A stretch of DNA of 64,000 bases, taken from the NCBI GenBank assembly GCA_017514685.1, contig JAFWJN010000012.1, positions 1 through 64,000 on the forward strand, written 5' to 3'. The translations under genes and the position numbers were made by a program. Positions 1-7,336 of the stretch are shown piece after piece; the stretch's first letter is position 1, and the number at the start of each line of letters is the position of its first letter. The notes beneath the pieces are model-generated. The model had not been told where the DNA came from. It did no database searches and was given only the letters and a program-made list of their open reading frames with translations. This DNA is from Clostridia bacterium (lineage in GTDB: Bacteria; Bacillota; Clostridia; Christensenellales; CAG-138).

Positions 1-148
1 ACCCGCGGTCACTGTGGAAGATCGGTTTTGCGTCAGGATTGGACCGGATCGCTTTGTTAAAAGTGTCAAACACCAGAAAGTTATCGTTCCTGGAACTGAT
101 CGAATAACTGACAACGGACCGGTCGTACAGATCCAGGATAGATGAACT
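1..148 (-). mobile_element. IS3-family transposase (OrfB) fragment
   Basis: On the minus strand, nt 145-1 encode a stretch that matches the integrase-core domain of IS3/IS150-type OrfB: ILDLYDRSVVSYSIS, LVFDTFNKAI and HSDRG at the window edge. HSDRG holds the second catalytic Asp of the DDE triad. It begins inside the domain, with no terminal inverted repeat at the junction with the aminotransferase, so this is not a simple clean insertion. The rest of the element, if any, lies outside the window. Confidence 0.75.
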
Positions 149-658
149 CATCAGTGCGCCCGTGGGATTGTTCGGGTTGTTGATGCATATCAGTTTTGTT
201 CCGGGAATTGCCTTTCTGCGCAATTCTTTAAGATCCGGGAGAAACCCGTTTTCAGGGAGAAGGCGGATAAGCTTAGTATCGGCATGAAAGGCTTCCGGGA
301 TAGAGTAAAGCTGCTGGTAAGTCGGGATGACACTGACAACACGGTCTCCCGGTTCCACCAGGGAATAAAAAACATGATGATTTGCTCCGATCGCTCCGTG
401 TGTCGTAAGGATTTCATCCGGCTGAATCGATTGATAAAGTTTACTGATCCCTTTCTTCAGTATGGGGGAACCTTCAATGTCTCCGTATGTCAGACGCGGT
501 GCGCAAAGACCGTTGAGAAAGCTTTCGCGGTCTGTTTCACAAAGGTCAAGAAGAGCTCCTAGGGAAAGAGAGTCAACGCAGGTCTCGGCAATATTATAGA
601 CTGCATTTTGTTCATTCTCGTTCATCCATTCTTCTACAGCAAATGGTTTGATCTTCAT
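1..658 (-). CDS. PLP-dependent class I/II aminotransferase, 5' part, reading in frame into an IS3 transposase fragment (partial)
   Basis: The frame opens at the ATG at 658-656 behind a strong AAAGGAGG site (about 663-670) and stays open to the window edge, 219 codons. Residues 1 to about 171 read as the N-terminal half of a class I/II aminotransferase: start MKIKPFAVEEWM, LTYGDIEGSP, LTTHGAIGANH, VIPTYQQLYS and the cofactor-region motif NNPNNPTGAL at about 160-169. The lysine that binds PLP would lie beyond this point and is not present. From about residue 172 (nt 151-137) the same frame reads as IS3-family OrfB transposase. The product therefore cannot be a working aminotransferase as it stands. 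Either a rearrangement or an assembly join explains it. The enzyme's substrate cannot be told from this half. Confidence 0.75.
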   Translation of the reverse strand, partial: MKIKPFAVEEWMNENEQNAVYNIAETCVDSLSLGALLDLCETDRESFLNGLCAPRLTYGDIEGSPILKKGISKLYQSIQPDEILTTHGAIGANHHVFYSLVEPGDRVVSVIPTYQQLYSIPEAFHADTKLIRLLPENGFLPDLKELRRKAIPGTKLICINNPNNPTGALMSSSILDLYDRSVVSYSISSRNDNFLVFDTFNKAIRSNPDAKPIFHSDRG

Positions 659-680
659 GGAAAGCCTCCTTTTGATTGAT

Positions 681-756
681 AAGGGCATCCAAAGCCACGC
701 CTTATAACATGTCGCATTGGACATGCCGTACCTACGGCGAAGATCTGGATGCCCTT
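681..756 (-). promoter_or_regulatory. Structured 5' leader of the aminotransferase gene, possible riboswitch or attenuator of unknown class
   Basis: A closing helix GGGCATCC/GGATGCCC (747-754 with 683-690) encloses about 56 nt with two smaller hairpins on the minus-strand RNA: GCCGT-AGGT-ACGGC and ATGTC-CAATGC-GACAT. The 3' side of the closing helix ends about 9 nt before the AAAGGAGG site of the aminotransferase, which suits control of translation. On the plus strand the same element is followed by TTTTT (755-759), so it could also act as a terminator in that direction. I could not match it to a riboswitch class from memory. Confidence 0.45.
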
Positions 757-809
757 TTTAAACTCCCGCACCCGGTGATGCAGGAAGGGTAAATTTGAAT
801 ATTTATTAT

Positions 810-838
810 AAAATACAATATAAAAGTTGTATTGTCAA
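810..838 (-). promoter_or_regulatory. Promoter of the aminotransferase gene with overlapping operator-like palindrome
   Basis: On the minus strand TTGACA (838-833), a 17-nt spacer and TATTTT (815-810). The palindrome AATACAA-N8-TTGTATT (812-833) sits between the two boxes, where a bound repressor would block transcription. The 13-mer ATAAAATACAATA occurs at 808-820 and again at 872-884, with another inverted repeat ATGTAT-AAAA-ATACAT at 845-860. The divergent MarR-type regulator at 1006 is an obvious candidate to bind here, but that is inference. Confidence 0.5.
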
Positions 839-920
839 GTTAAAATGTATAAAAATACATATATAAATGTAATAAAATACAATAATGTTGCTAAGCGGAA
901 ATAGATAAGCAGTAGTTTTC

Positions 921-949
921 TTGACAGCAATTTCGTAAGAGCGTATACT
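921..949 (+). promoter_or_regulatory. Promoter of the marR-ABC exporter operon
   Basis: TTGACA at 921-926, a 17-nt spacer and TATACT at 944-949, close to the sigma-A consensus. The ATG of the regulator follows 57 nt downstream. Confidence 0.8.
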
Positions 950-958
950 GAAGTCAAT

Positions 959-980
959 AATGGTTGCGCACGCAACGATT
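959..980 (+). promoter_or_regulatory. Dyad just downstream of the promoter, probable autoregulatory MarR operator
   Basis: A near-perfect 22-bp dyad, core GTTGCG-CA-CGCAAC (963-976), flanked by AAT/ATT. It starts 10 nt after the -10 box, so a bound dimer would cover the transcription start. MarR dimers commonly bind 16-22 bp dyads in this position. The match to this regulator is inferred from position only. Confidence 0.5.
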
Positions 981-1005
981 AAAGCAATCAAATGCGAGGT
1001 AGCAA

Positions 1006-1449
1006 ATGCGGTTTTTGAAGAATATCGGAATCATCAGCCGGTGCACGGATATGTACAGGGATGACCGGTTCAAAGAGCTTGGAATCAACAGCAGGCAGGC
1101 AGTCTATTTACAGCATATCTGCAGAGAACCTGGAATCACCCAGGATGCACTGGGGAAGAATATCTGTGTGAATAAAAGCAATGTAACTAGGCAAATATCG
1201 TTGCTGGAAGAGAACGGTTATGTGAAAAGATGTCCGGATGAATCTGACAGAAGGCAGATCTGTGTGTTTCCGACTGATAAAGCGAAAGAACTTTTACCGC
1301 AGATTCGACAGGGCTTTGCAGATTGGCGGCAGTATCTTTCGGAAGGTCTGACAGAACAGGAAGGAGAAATTCTGTGCAGCGTACTGGCAAAGATTGCGTC
1401 GAAGGCCGCTGATTATTGCGGACGGATCGTAACGGAGGATGAGCTGTGA
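1006..1449 (+). CDS. MarR-family transcriptional regulator
   Basis: A 147-residue protein of normal MarR length. The winged helix-turn-helix is clear at about 30-95: GITQDALGKNICVNKSNVTRQISLLE is split here as GITQDALGKN and VNKSNVTRQISLLE, followed by GYVKR and the wing DESDRRQICVFPT. The start ATG has GAGGT 6 nt upstream (995-999). The stop overlaps the GTG start of the next gene by 4 nt, so the regulator is cotranscribed with the ABC exporter it probably controls. It likely represses its own operon through the dyad at 959-980 and releases on binding a small molecule exported by the transporter. The ligand is unknown. Confidence 0.9.
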   Translation: MRFLKNIGIISRCTDMYRDDRFKELGINSRQAVYLQHICREPGITQDALGKNICVNKSNVTRQISLLEENGYVKRCPDESDRRQICVFPTDKAKELLPQIRQGFADWRQYLSEGLTEQEGEILCSVLAKIASKAADYCGRIVTEDEL

Positions 1450-3155
1450 AACGGGTATTGCATTATCTGAAACCGCAATCCGCAAAAGTCGCATTGCAGG
1501 TTACTATTAAATTTTCAGCGACGCTGCTGGAATTGTTCCTTCCCTGGATCCTGGAACATATTATTGATGTTGTGGCACCGCAAAAAGACTTGGGAATGCT
1601 CGCTATGTGGGGAACACTGATGTTGCTTTGCGCAGTTGCAGCATTTCTTGGGGCTGTATATGCAAATAGAATGGCAGCTAAAATTGCTGCTTCCTTTACA
1701 CGCTCACTGAGACACTCGCTATTTGAAAAAGTAACCGCACTTCCGAGCGAAAAAATAGATGGATTTACGGTTCCGTCGCTGATTTCCCGAATTTCAACCG
1801 ATACGTATCATGTCAACGATATGGTGGACAGAATGATGCGCCTTGGGATCCGGGCACCGATTCTTCTTGTCGGGGGCCTTCTTGTTTGTTCTTTAATGGA
1901 ACCTGTACTGACATTAATACTGGTAGCGACATTGCCACTGCTTGGCGGCCTTTTGATTTTAATCTCCAAACGAAGCATTCCCTTGTATACCAAAGCGCAG
2001 CAATGCGCCGAGGAGCTTGTCCGCAGAATACAGGAGAACATGACAGGAGTGAGGATCATTAAAGCCCTTTCAAAGGAGGAAGTGGAGAAAGAACGTTTTG
2101 ACGATGCCAGCAGGAATGTAATTGAGACGGATCAGCGTGCAGAAATCACGATGGCTGCAGCAAATCCGCTGATGAACATATTCCTAAATGTCGGGATGGC
2201 TGTTGTGATTGTAATCGGAGCATTTCGGGTTGACAGCGGATTGACGGAACCCGGAAAGATCATAGCCTTCCTGCACTATTTTACGATCCTGTTGAATGGA
2301 CTACTCGGGATCACCCGTATTTTTACTTTGTGCTCAAAAGGAATTGCAAGCGGAAACCGTGTCGGGGAAGTACTGGATACACCGGAAAAGATCCTTTCCG
2401 TTTCTGATCAGATTCCACTGAAAAATGCATATATTTCATTTGAGAATGTTTCATTCTCTTATAATAAAATCCGGGAAAACATATCAAATCTGAACTTTAC
2501 CCTTGATAAAGGACAGACGCTGGGAATCATCGGAGCAACAGGAAGCGGGAAAAGTACCGTGTTTCAACTCATGCTTCGTTTTTATCAACCGGATAAAGGA
2601 ACCATTTATCTGGAAGGAAAGCCTCTGAATACATATCGCAAAGAGGATCTTCATCATAAATTCGGAGTCGTTTTCCAGAACGATTTTCTATTTGGCGACA
2701 CGATTAAAAATAATATTGATTTTGAGCGAACAATAGCTGACGAAGCAAGAGTAAAAGCTGTATCGGTAGCACAGGCAGGTTTTATCAATGAACTGGAAGA
2801 AGGAGACGAGACGATTCTTGCCGAACGTGGCATGAATCTGTCCGGAGGGCAGAGACAAAGGCTTTTGATCGCCCGCGCGCTGGCTGCGGATCCGGAGATC
2901 CTGCTTCTGGATGATTGCTCGAGCGCATTGGATTACAGGACAGACGCTCAGCTTCGAAAAGCCCTGAAAGCCGGATTTAAGCATACAACGACGTTGATCA
3001 TCGCACAGAGGGTCAGTTCTATTCTCTTTGCTGACAAGATCCTTGTACTGGATGATGGAAAAACGGTTGGATACGGTACTCATGATGAGTTGCTGAAGAC
3101 CTGTGAGCATTACCGCGAGATTTATCTTTCACAGATGGGGGAGGAAGCAGCATGA
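1446..3155 (+). CDS. ABC exporter half-transporter with degenerate ATPase site (subunit 1)
   Basis: A 569-residue type I ABC exporter half: about six membrane helices in residues 1-300 and a nucleotide-binding domain after about 325. Walker A GATGSGKST (about 361), signature LSGGQRQR (about 465) and Walker B ILLLDDCSSALD (about 485) are visible. The residue after the Walker B Asp is Asp instead of the catalytic Glu, and the switch His is Gln (IIAQR). Together with the altered signature LSKGQ of the partner at 3152, this is the pattern of heterodimeric exporters such as BmrCD and TM287/288, with one degenerate and one active site. GTG start, overlapping marR by 4 nt. The substrate (drug, lipid or peptide) cannot be told. 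Confidence 0.9.
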   Translation: MKRVLHYLKPQSAKVALQVTIKFSATLLELFLPWILEHIIDVVAPQKDLGMLAMWGTLMLLCAVAAFLGAVYANRMAAKIAASFTRSLRHSLFEKVTALPSEKIDGFTVPSLISRISTDTYHVNDMVDRMMRLGIRAPILLVGGLLVCSLMEPVLTLILVATLPLLGGLLILISKRSIPLYTKAQQCAEELVRRIQENMTGVRIIKALSKEEVEKERFDDASRNVIETDQRAEITMAAANPLMNIFLNVGMAVVIVIGAFRVDSGLTEPGKIIAFLHYFTILLNGLLGITRIFTLCSKGIASGNRVGEVLDTPEKILSVSDQIPLKNAYISFENVSFSYNKIRENISNLNFTLDKGQTLGIIGATGSGKSTVFQLMLRFYQPDKGTIYLEGKPLNTYRKEDLHHKFGVVFQNDFLFGDTIKNNIDFERTIADEARVKAVSVAQAGFINELEEGDETILAERGMNLSGGQRQRLLIARALAADPEILLLDDCSSALDYRTDAQLRKALKAGFKHTTTLIIAQRVSSILFADKILVLDDGKTVGYGTHDELLKTCEHYREIYLSQMGEEAA

Positions 3156-4963
3156 GCCAGAAAGAAGTGAAAACTGTTTCCTTCCGCAGAGGACCCAAAA
3201 GAGGTTCATTCGAACGTCCTGTACAGCCTGCCGGGGTCATTTTAAAGAGACTATGGAATTATCTGAAGCCGCAGTTTCCACTGTTGCTGCTTGCGGGATT
3301 GCTTAGTATTATCGGAAACCTGATCGCACTTGTTGGTCCGCGGATATCAGGACGTGCAATCGATGCAATTACCGATTCGGGAGGCGTTGACTATCAGAAC
3401 GTATTCCGCTTTGCCGGAATGATGATCGTATGCTATCTGGTATCCGGTATCATGAGTTACATTCTTTCAGTCCTTATGATCAGAATCTCCAGAAAGGTTG
3501 TTTATTCGATGCGGAAAGATGCATTCGAAAAACTGCTGACCCTTCCGGTTTCCTTCTTTGACGGACATCAGCCCGGGGATGTGATCAGTATGATTTCCTA
3601 TGATATCGAAACGGTAAATACATCCTTGACGCATGATATCGTACTGATGGCTTCCAGCCTGATCACAGTTGTGGGATCATTCATCATGATGATGATCGTA
3701 TCTCCTCTGCTTGTACTGATTTTTGTGGTTACAATTCCTTTGGCGGTCCTAATTACCAGATATCGGGCAAAGAAAGTGCGCCCGCTGTACCGGAACAGAT
3801 CAGTGAAAATCGGAAAGATGAACGGCTTTGTGGAAGAAAACACCGCAGGGCTGAAAACGATTCGGGCATATGGGAGGGAGCAGGAATTCATCAAGCGGTT
3901 TGACGAGAAAAACAATGAAGCAGTTGATGCATACTATGAGGCGGACAGGTTTGCATGTGCCAATGGACCGATCGTGAATCTGATTAATAACATATCACTT
4001 GCCATGATCTCGGCATTTGGGGCTCTTCTCTACATCAGGGGGGGAGTAACGCTTGGAAACATTTCATCCTTTATGCTTTATTCCAGAAAGTTCTCGGGAC
4101 CGATCAATGAGTTCGCGAATATTATTTCCGAACTTCAGTCTGCACTGGCTGCCGCTGAAAGAGTATTCCGGCTGATCGATGAAGATCCTGAGAAAGCAGA
4201 CGCAAAGGATGCAATCGAACCGGAAAAAGTAAAGGGAGAAATAGAAGCACGGGATGTACGGTTCTCTTATGACCTCGGAAGAGAAATTCTGCATGGAATC
4301 AGCTTCTCCGCTAATTCAGGAAAGCTTGTGGCAATTGTCGGGGAGACAGGATGCGGCAAAACCACTCTGATCAATCTGTTAATGAGATTTTATGACAGAG
4401 ACAGCGGAATGATTACTCTGGATGAAAATCCAATTGAATCCTTGAAAAGGGCGAGACTCAGACAATCTTATACCATGGTGTTACAGGATGCCTGGCTGTT
4501 TCATGGAACGATCTATGAGAATATCGTTTATAGCAGACCATCTGCTTCCAGAGAAGATGTTGAGAACGCAGCAAAGGCGGCAATGATCCATGGATATATC
4601 GAATCTCTTCCAAAGGGCTATGATACATTGCTTTCGGATAATGCGGTCAATCTGTCCAAAGGACAGAAACAGCTTCTTACGATCGCTCGCGCGCTGCTGC
4701 TGGATTCACCGATGCTGATTCTGGATGAGGCGACCAGCAACGTTGATACGCAGACGGAACAGCGCATTCAGGCTGCTATGCTTAACCTGATGAAAGGGCG
4801 GACATGCTTTGTCATCGCTCATAGGCTTTCAACGATTAAGAATGCCGACGAAATCCTGGTTATGGACAATGGAAGTATCGTGGAGCGAGGGACACATCGC
4901 GAATTGCTTGACAATCACGGTGTGTATTACGGAATGTATTCCTCACAGTTTGAGGCAGTGTGA
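3152..4963 (+). CDS. ABC exporter half-transporter with intact Walker B Glu (subunit 2)
   Basis: A 603-residue type I exporter half with an N-terminal extension of about 30 residues before the first membrane helix, six predicted helices to about 340 and an ATPase domain after about 365. Walker A GETGCGKTT (about 398), altered signature LSKGQKQL (about 500), Walker B LILDEATSNVD with the catalytic Glu (about 520) and switch His in IAHRLSTI (about 555). It overlaps subunit 1 by 4 nt (ATGA). The two halves should form one heterodimer in which the Walker A/B of this subunit pairs with the canonical LSGGQ of subunit 1 to give the hydrolytic site. Confidence 0.92.
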   Translation: MSQKEVKTVSFRRGPKRGSFERPVQPAGVILKRLWNYLKPQFPLLLLAGLLSIIGNLIALVGPRISGRAIDAITDSGGVDYQNVFRFAGMMIVCYLVSGIMSYILSVLMIRISRKVVYSMRKDAFEKLLTLPVSFFDGHQPGDVISMISYDIETVNTSLTHDIVLMASSLITVVGSFIMMMIVSPLLVLIFVVTIPLAVLITRYRAKKVRPLYRNRSVKIGKMNGFVEENTAGLKTIRAYGREQEFIKRFDEKNNEAVDAYYEADRFACANGPIVNLINNISLAMISAFGALLYIRGGVTLGNISSFMLYSRKFSGPINEFANIISELQSALAAAERVFRLIDEDPEKADAKDAIEPEKVKGEIEARDVRFSYDLGREILHGISFSANSGKLVAIVGETGCGKTTLINLLMRFYDRDSGMITLDENPIESLKRARLRQSYTMVLQDAWLFHGTIYENIVYSRPSASREDVENAAKAAMIHGYIESLPKGYDTLLSDNAVNLSKGQKQLLTIARALLLDSPMLILDEATSNVDTQTEQRIQAAMLNLMKGRTCFVIAHRLSTIKNADEILVMDNGSIVERGTHRELLDNHGVYYGMYSSQFEAV

Positions 4964-5009
4964 TTGATTCGAAAAATACAGGAATTGTACAACATCCTTT
5001 TGGATGAAC

Positions 5010-5038
5010 TTGCGGGACGGAGTCTCCGGTGATATACT
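5010..5038 (+). promoter_or_regulatory. Promoter of ksgA placing the transcript start at the ATG
   Basis: TTGCGG (5010-5015), 17-nt spacer, TATACT (5033-5038). The start codon at 5046 begins 8 nt after the last base of the -10 box, so the mRNA would have essentially no 5' untranslated region. Confidence 0.6.
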
Positions 5039-5045
5039 TTTAAAT

Positions 5046-5864
5046 ATGAAAGCAAGCAAAGAATACATTTTAGCTGCGCTTGCCGCAGCAGATCATACCC
5101 CTAACCGTGCTCTCGGACAGAATTTCTGTATTGACGGGGCAAGGCTGAGTTCCTGTGTAATGCGCCTTGGCTTGAACGGAGAACCGGTGGTGGAAATAGG
5201 ACCGGGATTTGGTGCGCTGACGGAGATACTTCTCCCGCTGACCGGAAAATTGACTGCAATCGAAAAAGATGCCAATATGGCAGAGCATCTGAAGGACGCG
5301 TTTCAAAGCGAAAAGGTAAGCGTAATAACAGGGGATGCATTGCGGTTCAGGTTTGAGGAACAGGAAAAGCCTTTTTCTGTAGTTGGGAATCTGCCGTACT
5401 ATATAACGACCGAGATTTCCGAAAAGGTTCTTTTGTCTCAGCCGGAAGTTTTCGGCTGCATGGTTCAGAAAGAAGCCGCCGACAGGTTTTTTGCAAAACC
5501 GGGAAAGGATCATTACGGAGCGCTTTCCATTATCACCGATCTTTATTATGAACCCGAACTTCTGGATACATTCCCGGAAGAAAGTTTTTACCCGGCACCG
5601 AATGTTCAGTCGGTATTTCTGGCAATCAGACGCAAAGAAGAAAGTCCTGATGTACCGATCAGAAAAATGTTTGCATTTGCCAGGACGTGCCTCGGAATGC
5701 GCAGGAAGACGTTAAGAAATAATTTAAAAGGCGTTCAGAGCGGATTGGATGCATTGAGATTGGCCGGAATTGATGCGGAATTACGGGCTGAAACTTTATC
5801 GCCGGATCAGTTTCTGCTTTTGTACCGTGCATTGGAAGAACTTCAGCAAAAACAGATGAATTGA
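5046..5864 (+). CDS. ksgA: 16S rRNA (adenine(1518)-N6/adenine(1519)-N6)-dimethyltransferase
   Basis: KsgA/RsmA dimethylates two adjacent adenines near the 3' end of 16S rRNA during small-subunit assembly, using S-adenosylmethionine. Seen: LGQNF near residue 23, SAM-binding motif GPGFGALTE (about 54), the acidic residue at the end of strand 2 (AIEKD) and the catalytic NLPYYI (about 115). From this start the length is 272 residues, usual for the family. An upstream ATG at 5004 is in frame, but that codon would lie just 5' of the -35 box, so it is not used if the promoter at 5010 is right. No Shine-Dalgarno precedes 5046, which fits a leaderless mRNA. Confidence 0.93.
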   Translation: MKASKEYILAALAAADHTPNRALGQNFCIDGARLSSCVMRLGLNGEPVVEIGPGFGALTEILLPLTGKLTAIEKDANMAEHLKDAFQSEKVSVITGDALRFRFEEQEKPFSVVGNLPYYITTEISEKVLLSQPEVFGCMVQKEAADRFFAKPGKDHYGALSIITDLYYEPELLDTFPEESFYPAPNVQSVFLAIRRKEESPDVPIRKMFAFARTCLGMRRKTLRNNLKGVQSGLDALRLAGIDAELRAETLSPDQFLLLYRALEELQQKQMN

Positions 5865-5884
5865 CCAAAGAGAGGGACATTGTT

Positions 5885-6811
5885 ATGCTCAGGAAGTATT
5901 TGACATTAGCAGCAGTTCTTGATCCATCTTCTATCGAAAAACTCAAAGTCCTGAAAAACACAATTGAGGGAACCGAGAAACAGAGTGATACCGGATCATT
6001 TGCGATTCAAATCGGTTCCTTCGGAAGATTTCGCAAAAGAAGTCTTCAGAAAAAGATGGAAATGCAGGCTGAGTCCCTGTATTGTTTCGAACTGACATTA
6101 AATGAGTGGAAGGCTGTGTCAGAAAATGAAATCAGACTGTATCCGAACAAGGAAAACGGACTGTGGGTCGTTCAAGATCTTATTTGCCCGAAAGGAATAG
6201 GAGACAGAGAACTGCCCTACGTTCGGCTGCTGAGCGGGCCTGCTGAGCAGATAAAAGGTATGTCAGAAAAACTGAAGGAATCATTCCAGCCTGTGACAGT
6301 TACCGTATGTGCTTTGGAATTGAAAAAGACCGTAACCGGCGAGTGCCTGATACGTGAAGTTCTCCAGCCTGATCCGGAAAAAATAAATACATCTCGAGAG
6401 ACAAGCGAAAAAGATTTGTCTGAGATCCTTCTGAAAGAATTGCAACCGTCTCAGTTTTACGTCAGTGAAGAGAAACTTAGAAAGGCAGAACAATGGTTCA
6501 ATCCGGAAGATCTCTCCAATTTCGAGCCGATTTCCGTGAAAGAACTGGACGGAAAACTTGTGATGCTCGATGGACATACCAGAGCGGTTGCCGCTTTGAA
6601 TGCAGGCCTTGAAAAAGTACCCCTGATATGGGAGACAGAGGAATGGGATTGGGAAATGTATCGTCGATGCGTGCATGAATGCGAACAAAGGGACGTGCTG
6701 AGCCCGCTTGATCTGGTTCCCCGTGTGATCAGCGCTGCTGAATACTGGGAAAAGTGGGATGCTTGGTGTGACAGAATGCAGGCGGAAGTGGATGCGGCAA
6801 GGAAATCATAA
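5885..6811 (+). CDS. Unrecognised protein with a ParB-like (ParB/Srx fold) C-terminal domain
   Basis: 308 residues from the ATG at 5885, chosen because AGAGGG lies about 8 nt upstream. A TTG at 5861 overlapping the ksgA stop is the alternative. Residues about 190-240 resemble the ParB/sulfiredoxin fold: an FNPEDL...FEPISVKELDG stretch followed by VMLDGHTRAVAALNAG and VPLIWE, where DGHTR matches the DG(H)HR motif of that fold. Residues 1-150 have a pattern loosely like a 2H phosphoesterase (an IGSFGRF strand, later LPYVRLLSG), but the two HxT/S motifs are absent, so this is weak. It is cotranscribed with ksgA or close behind. The function is unknown. It is unlikely to be a chromosome-partition ParB because there is no DNA-binding helix-turn-helix. 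Confidence 0.6.
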   Translation: MLRKYLTLAAVLDPSSIEKLKVLKNTIEGTEKQSDTGSFAIQIGSFGRFRKRSLQKKMEMQAESLYCFELTLNEWKAVSENEIRLYPNKENGLWVVQDLICPKGIGDRELPYVRLLSGPAEQIKGMSEKLKESFQPVTVTVCALELKKTVTGECLIREVLQPDPEKINTSRETSEKDLSEILLKELQPSQFYVSEEKLRKAEQWFNPEDLSNFEPISVKELDGKLVMLDGHTRAVAALNAGLEKVPLIWETEEWDWEMYRRCVHECEQRDVLSPLDLVPRVISAAEYWEKWDAWCDRMQAEVDAARKS

Positions 6812-6820
6812 CAAATAAAT

Positions 6821-6868
6821 AAAACAGCCTGGCTCAGCCAAAAGCTGAACCCGGCTGTTTTCATTTTT
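6821..6868. terminator. Bidirectional rho-independent terminator
   Basis: Inverted repeat AACAGCC-TGG-CTCAGC / GCTGA-ACCC-GGCTGTT with loop CAAAA, flanked by A-rich sequence on the left and TTTTCATTTTT on the right. It separates the convergent 5885 gene and pheB. Confidence 0.8.
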
Positions 6869-6875
6869 GGAAAGG

Positions 6876-7316
6876 TCAACCGCCCAGAACTTCAAAAGTC
6901 ACAACGCCTTCCAGTTCCCTGACGGAAGTGATCAGCTCTTCCGCGGAGCCGGGAACTTCCGAGATCTCTGCTGAAATCGTCACTGCAGCGCATCCGTTGG
7001 TTGGAATGCTCTGGTTGATGGTAAGAATGTTAGCTCCGCTGGAAGCAAATGCGAGAAGGACATTCGATAAAACACCGGAACGGTCTTTTAAAAGAGCATA
7101 GAACGTTATGATCTGTTCTCTGCGCATGTCGGTAAAAGGAAGAATTGAATCATGATATTTATAGAAAGCGCTTCTGCTGATACCGACTCTTTTTACCGCA
7201 TCCGCCGCTGTGGATGCTTCACCTGCACGCAGCAGGCGATTGGCTTCCGCAACTTTCAAAAAGATTTCAGGCAGTGAATCCGCCGCGACCAGATAAAATT
7301 GGGTTTTGGATTCCAT
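6876..7316 (-). CDS. pheB: ACT domain protein, PheB/UPF0735 type
   Basis: 146 residues: an N-terminal segment with a helix-turn-helix-like stretch (about 30-55, ASTAADAVKRVGISRSAFY) and a C-terminal ACT domain (about 68-143) starting ITFYALLKDRSGVLSNVL. ACT domains bind amino acids and regulate enzymes of amino acid metabolism. PheB itself has no proven catalytic role. It follows asd by 20 nt with its own AAAGGAG, so it is the last gene of a hom-asd-pheB operon. Since hom here lacks an ACT domain, a regulatory role on that branch is possible but not shown. Confidence 0.85.
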   Translation of the reverse strand: MESKTQFYLVAADSLPEIFLKVAEANRLLRAGEASTAADAVKRVGISRSAFYKYHDSILPFTDMRREQIITFYALLKDRSGVLSNVLLAFASSGANILTINQSIPTNGCAAVTISAEISEVPGSAEELITSVRELEGVVTFEVLGG

Positions 7317-7336
7317 AAGTTTCTCCTTTTCAAGAA

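Noticed and set aside
681-756. Assignment of the leader to a known riboswitch (purine, fluoride, THF, SAM or preQ1)
   Set aside because: None of the diagnostic core sequences of those classes is present.
5004-5045. Upstream ATG for ksgA
   Set aside because: It lies just upstream of the -35 box of the best promoter, and the added residues are not family-like.
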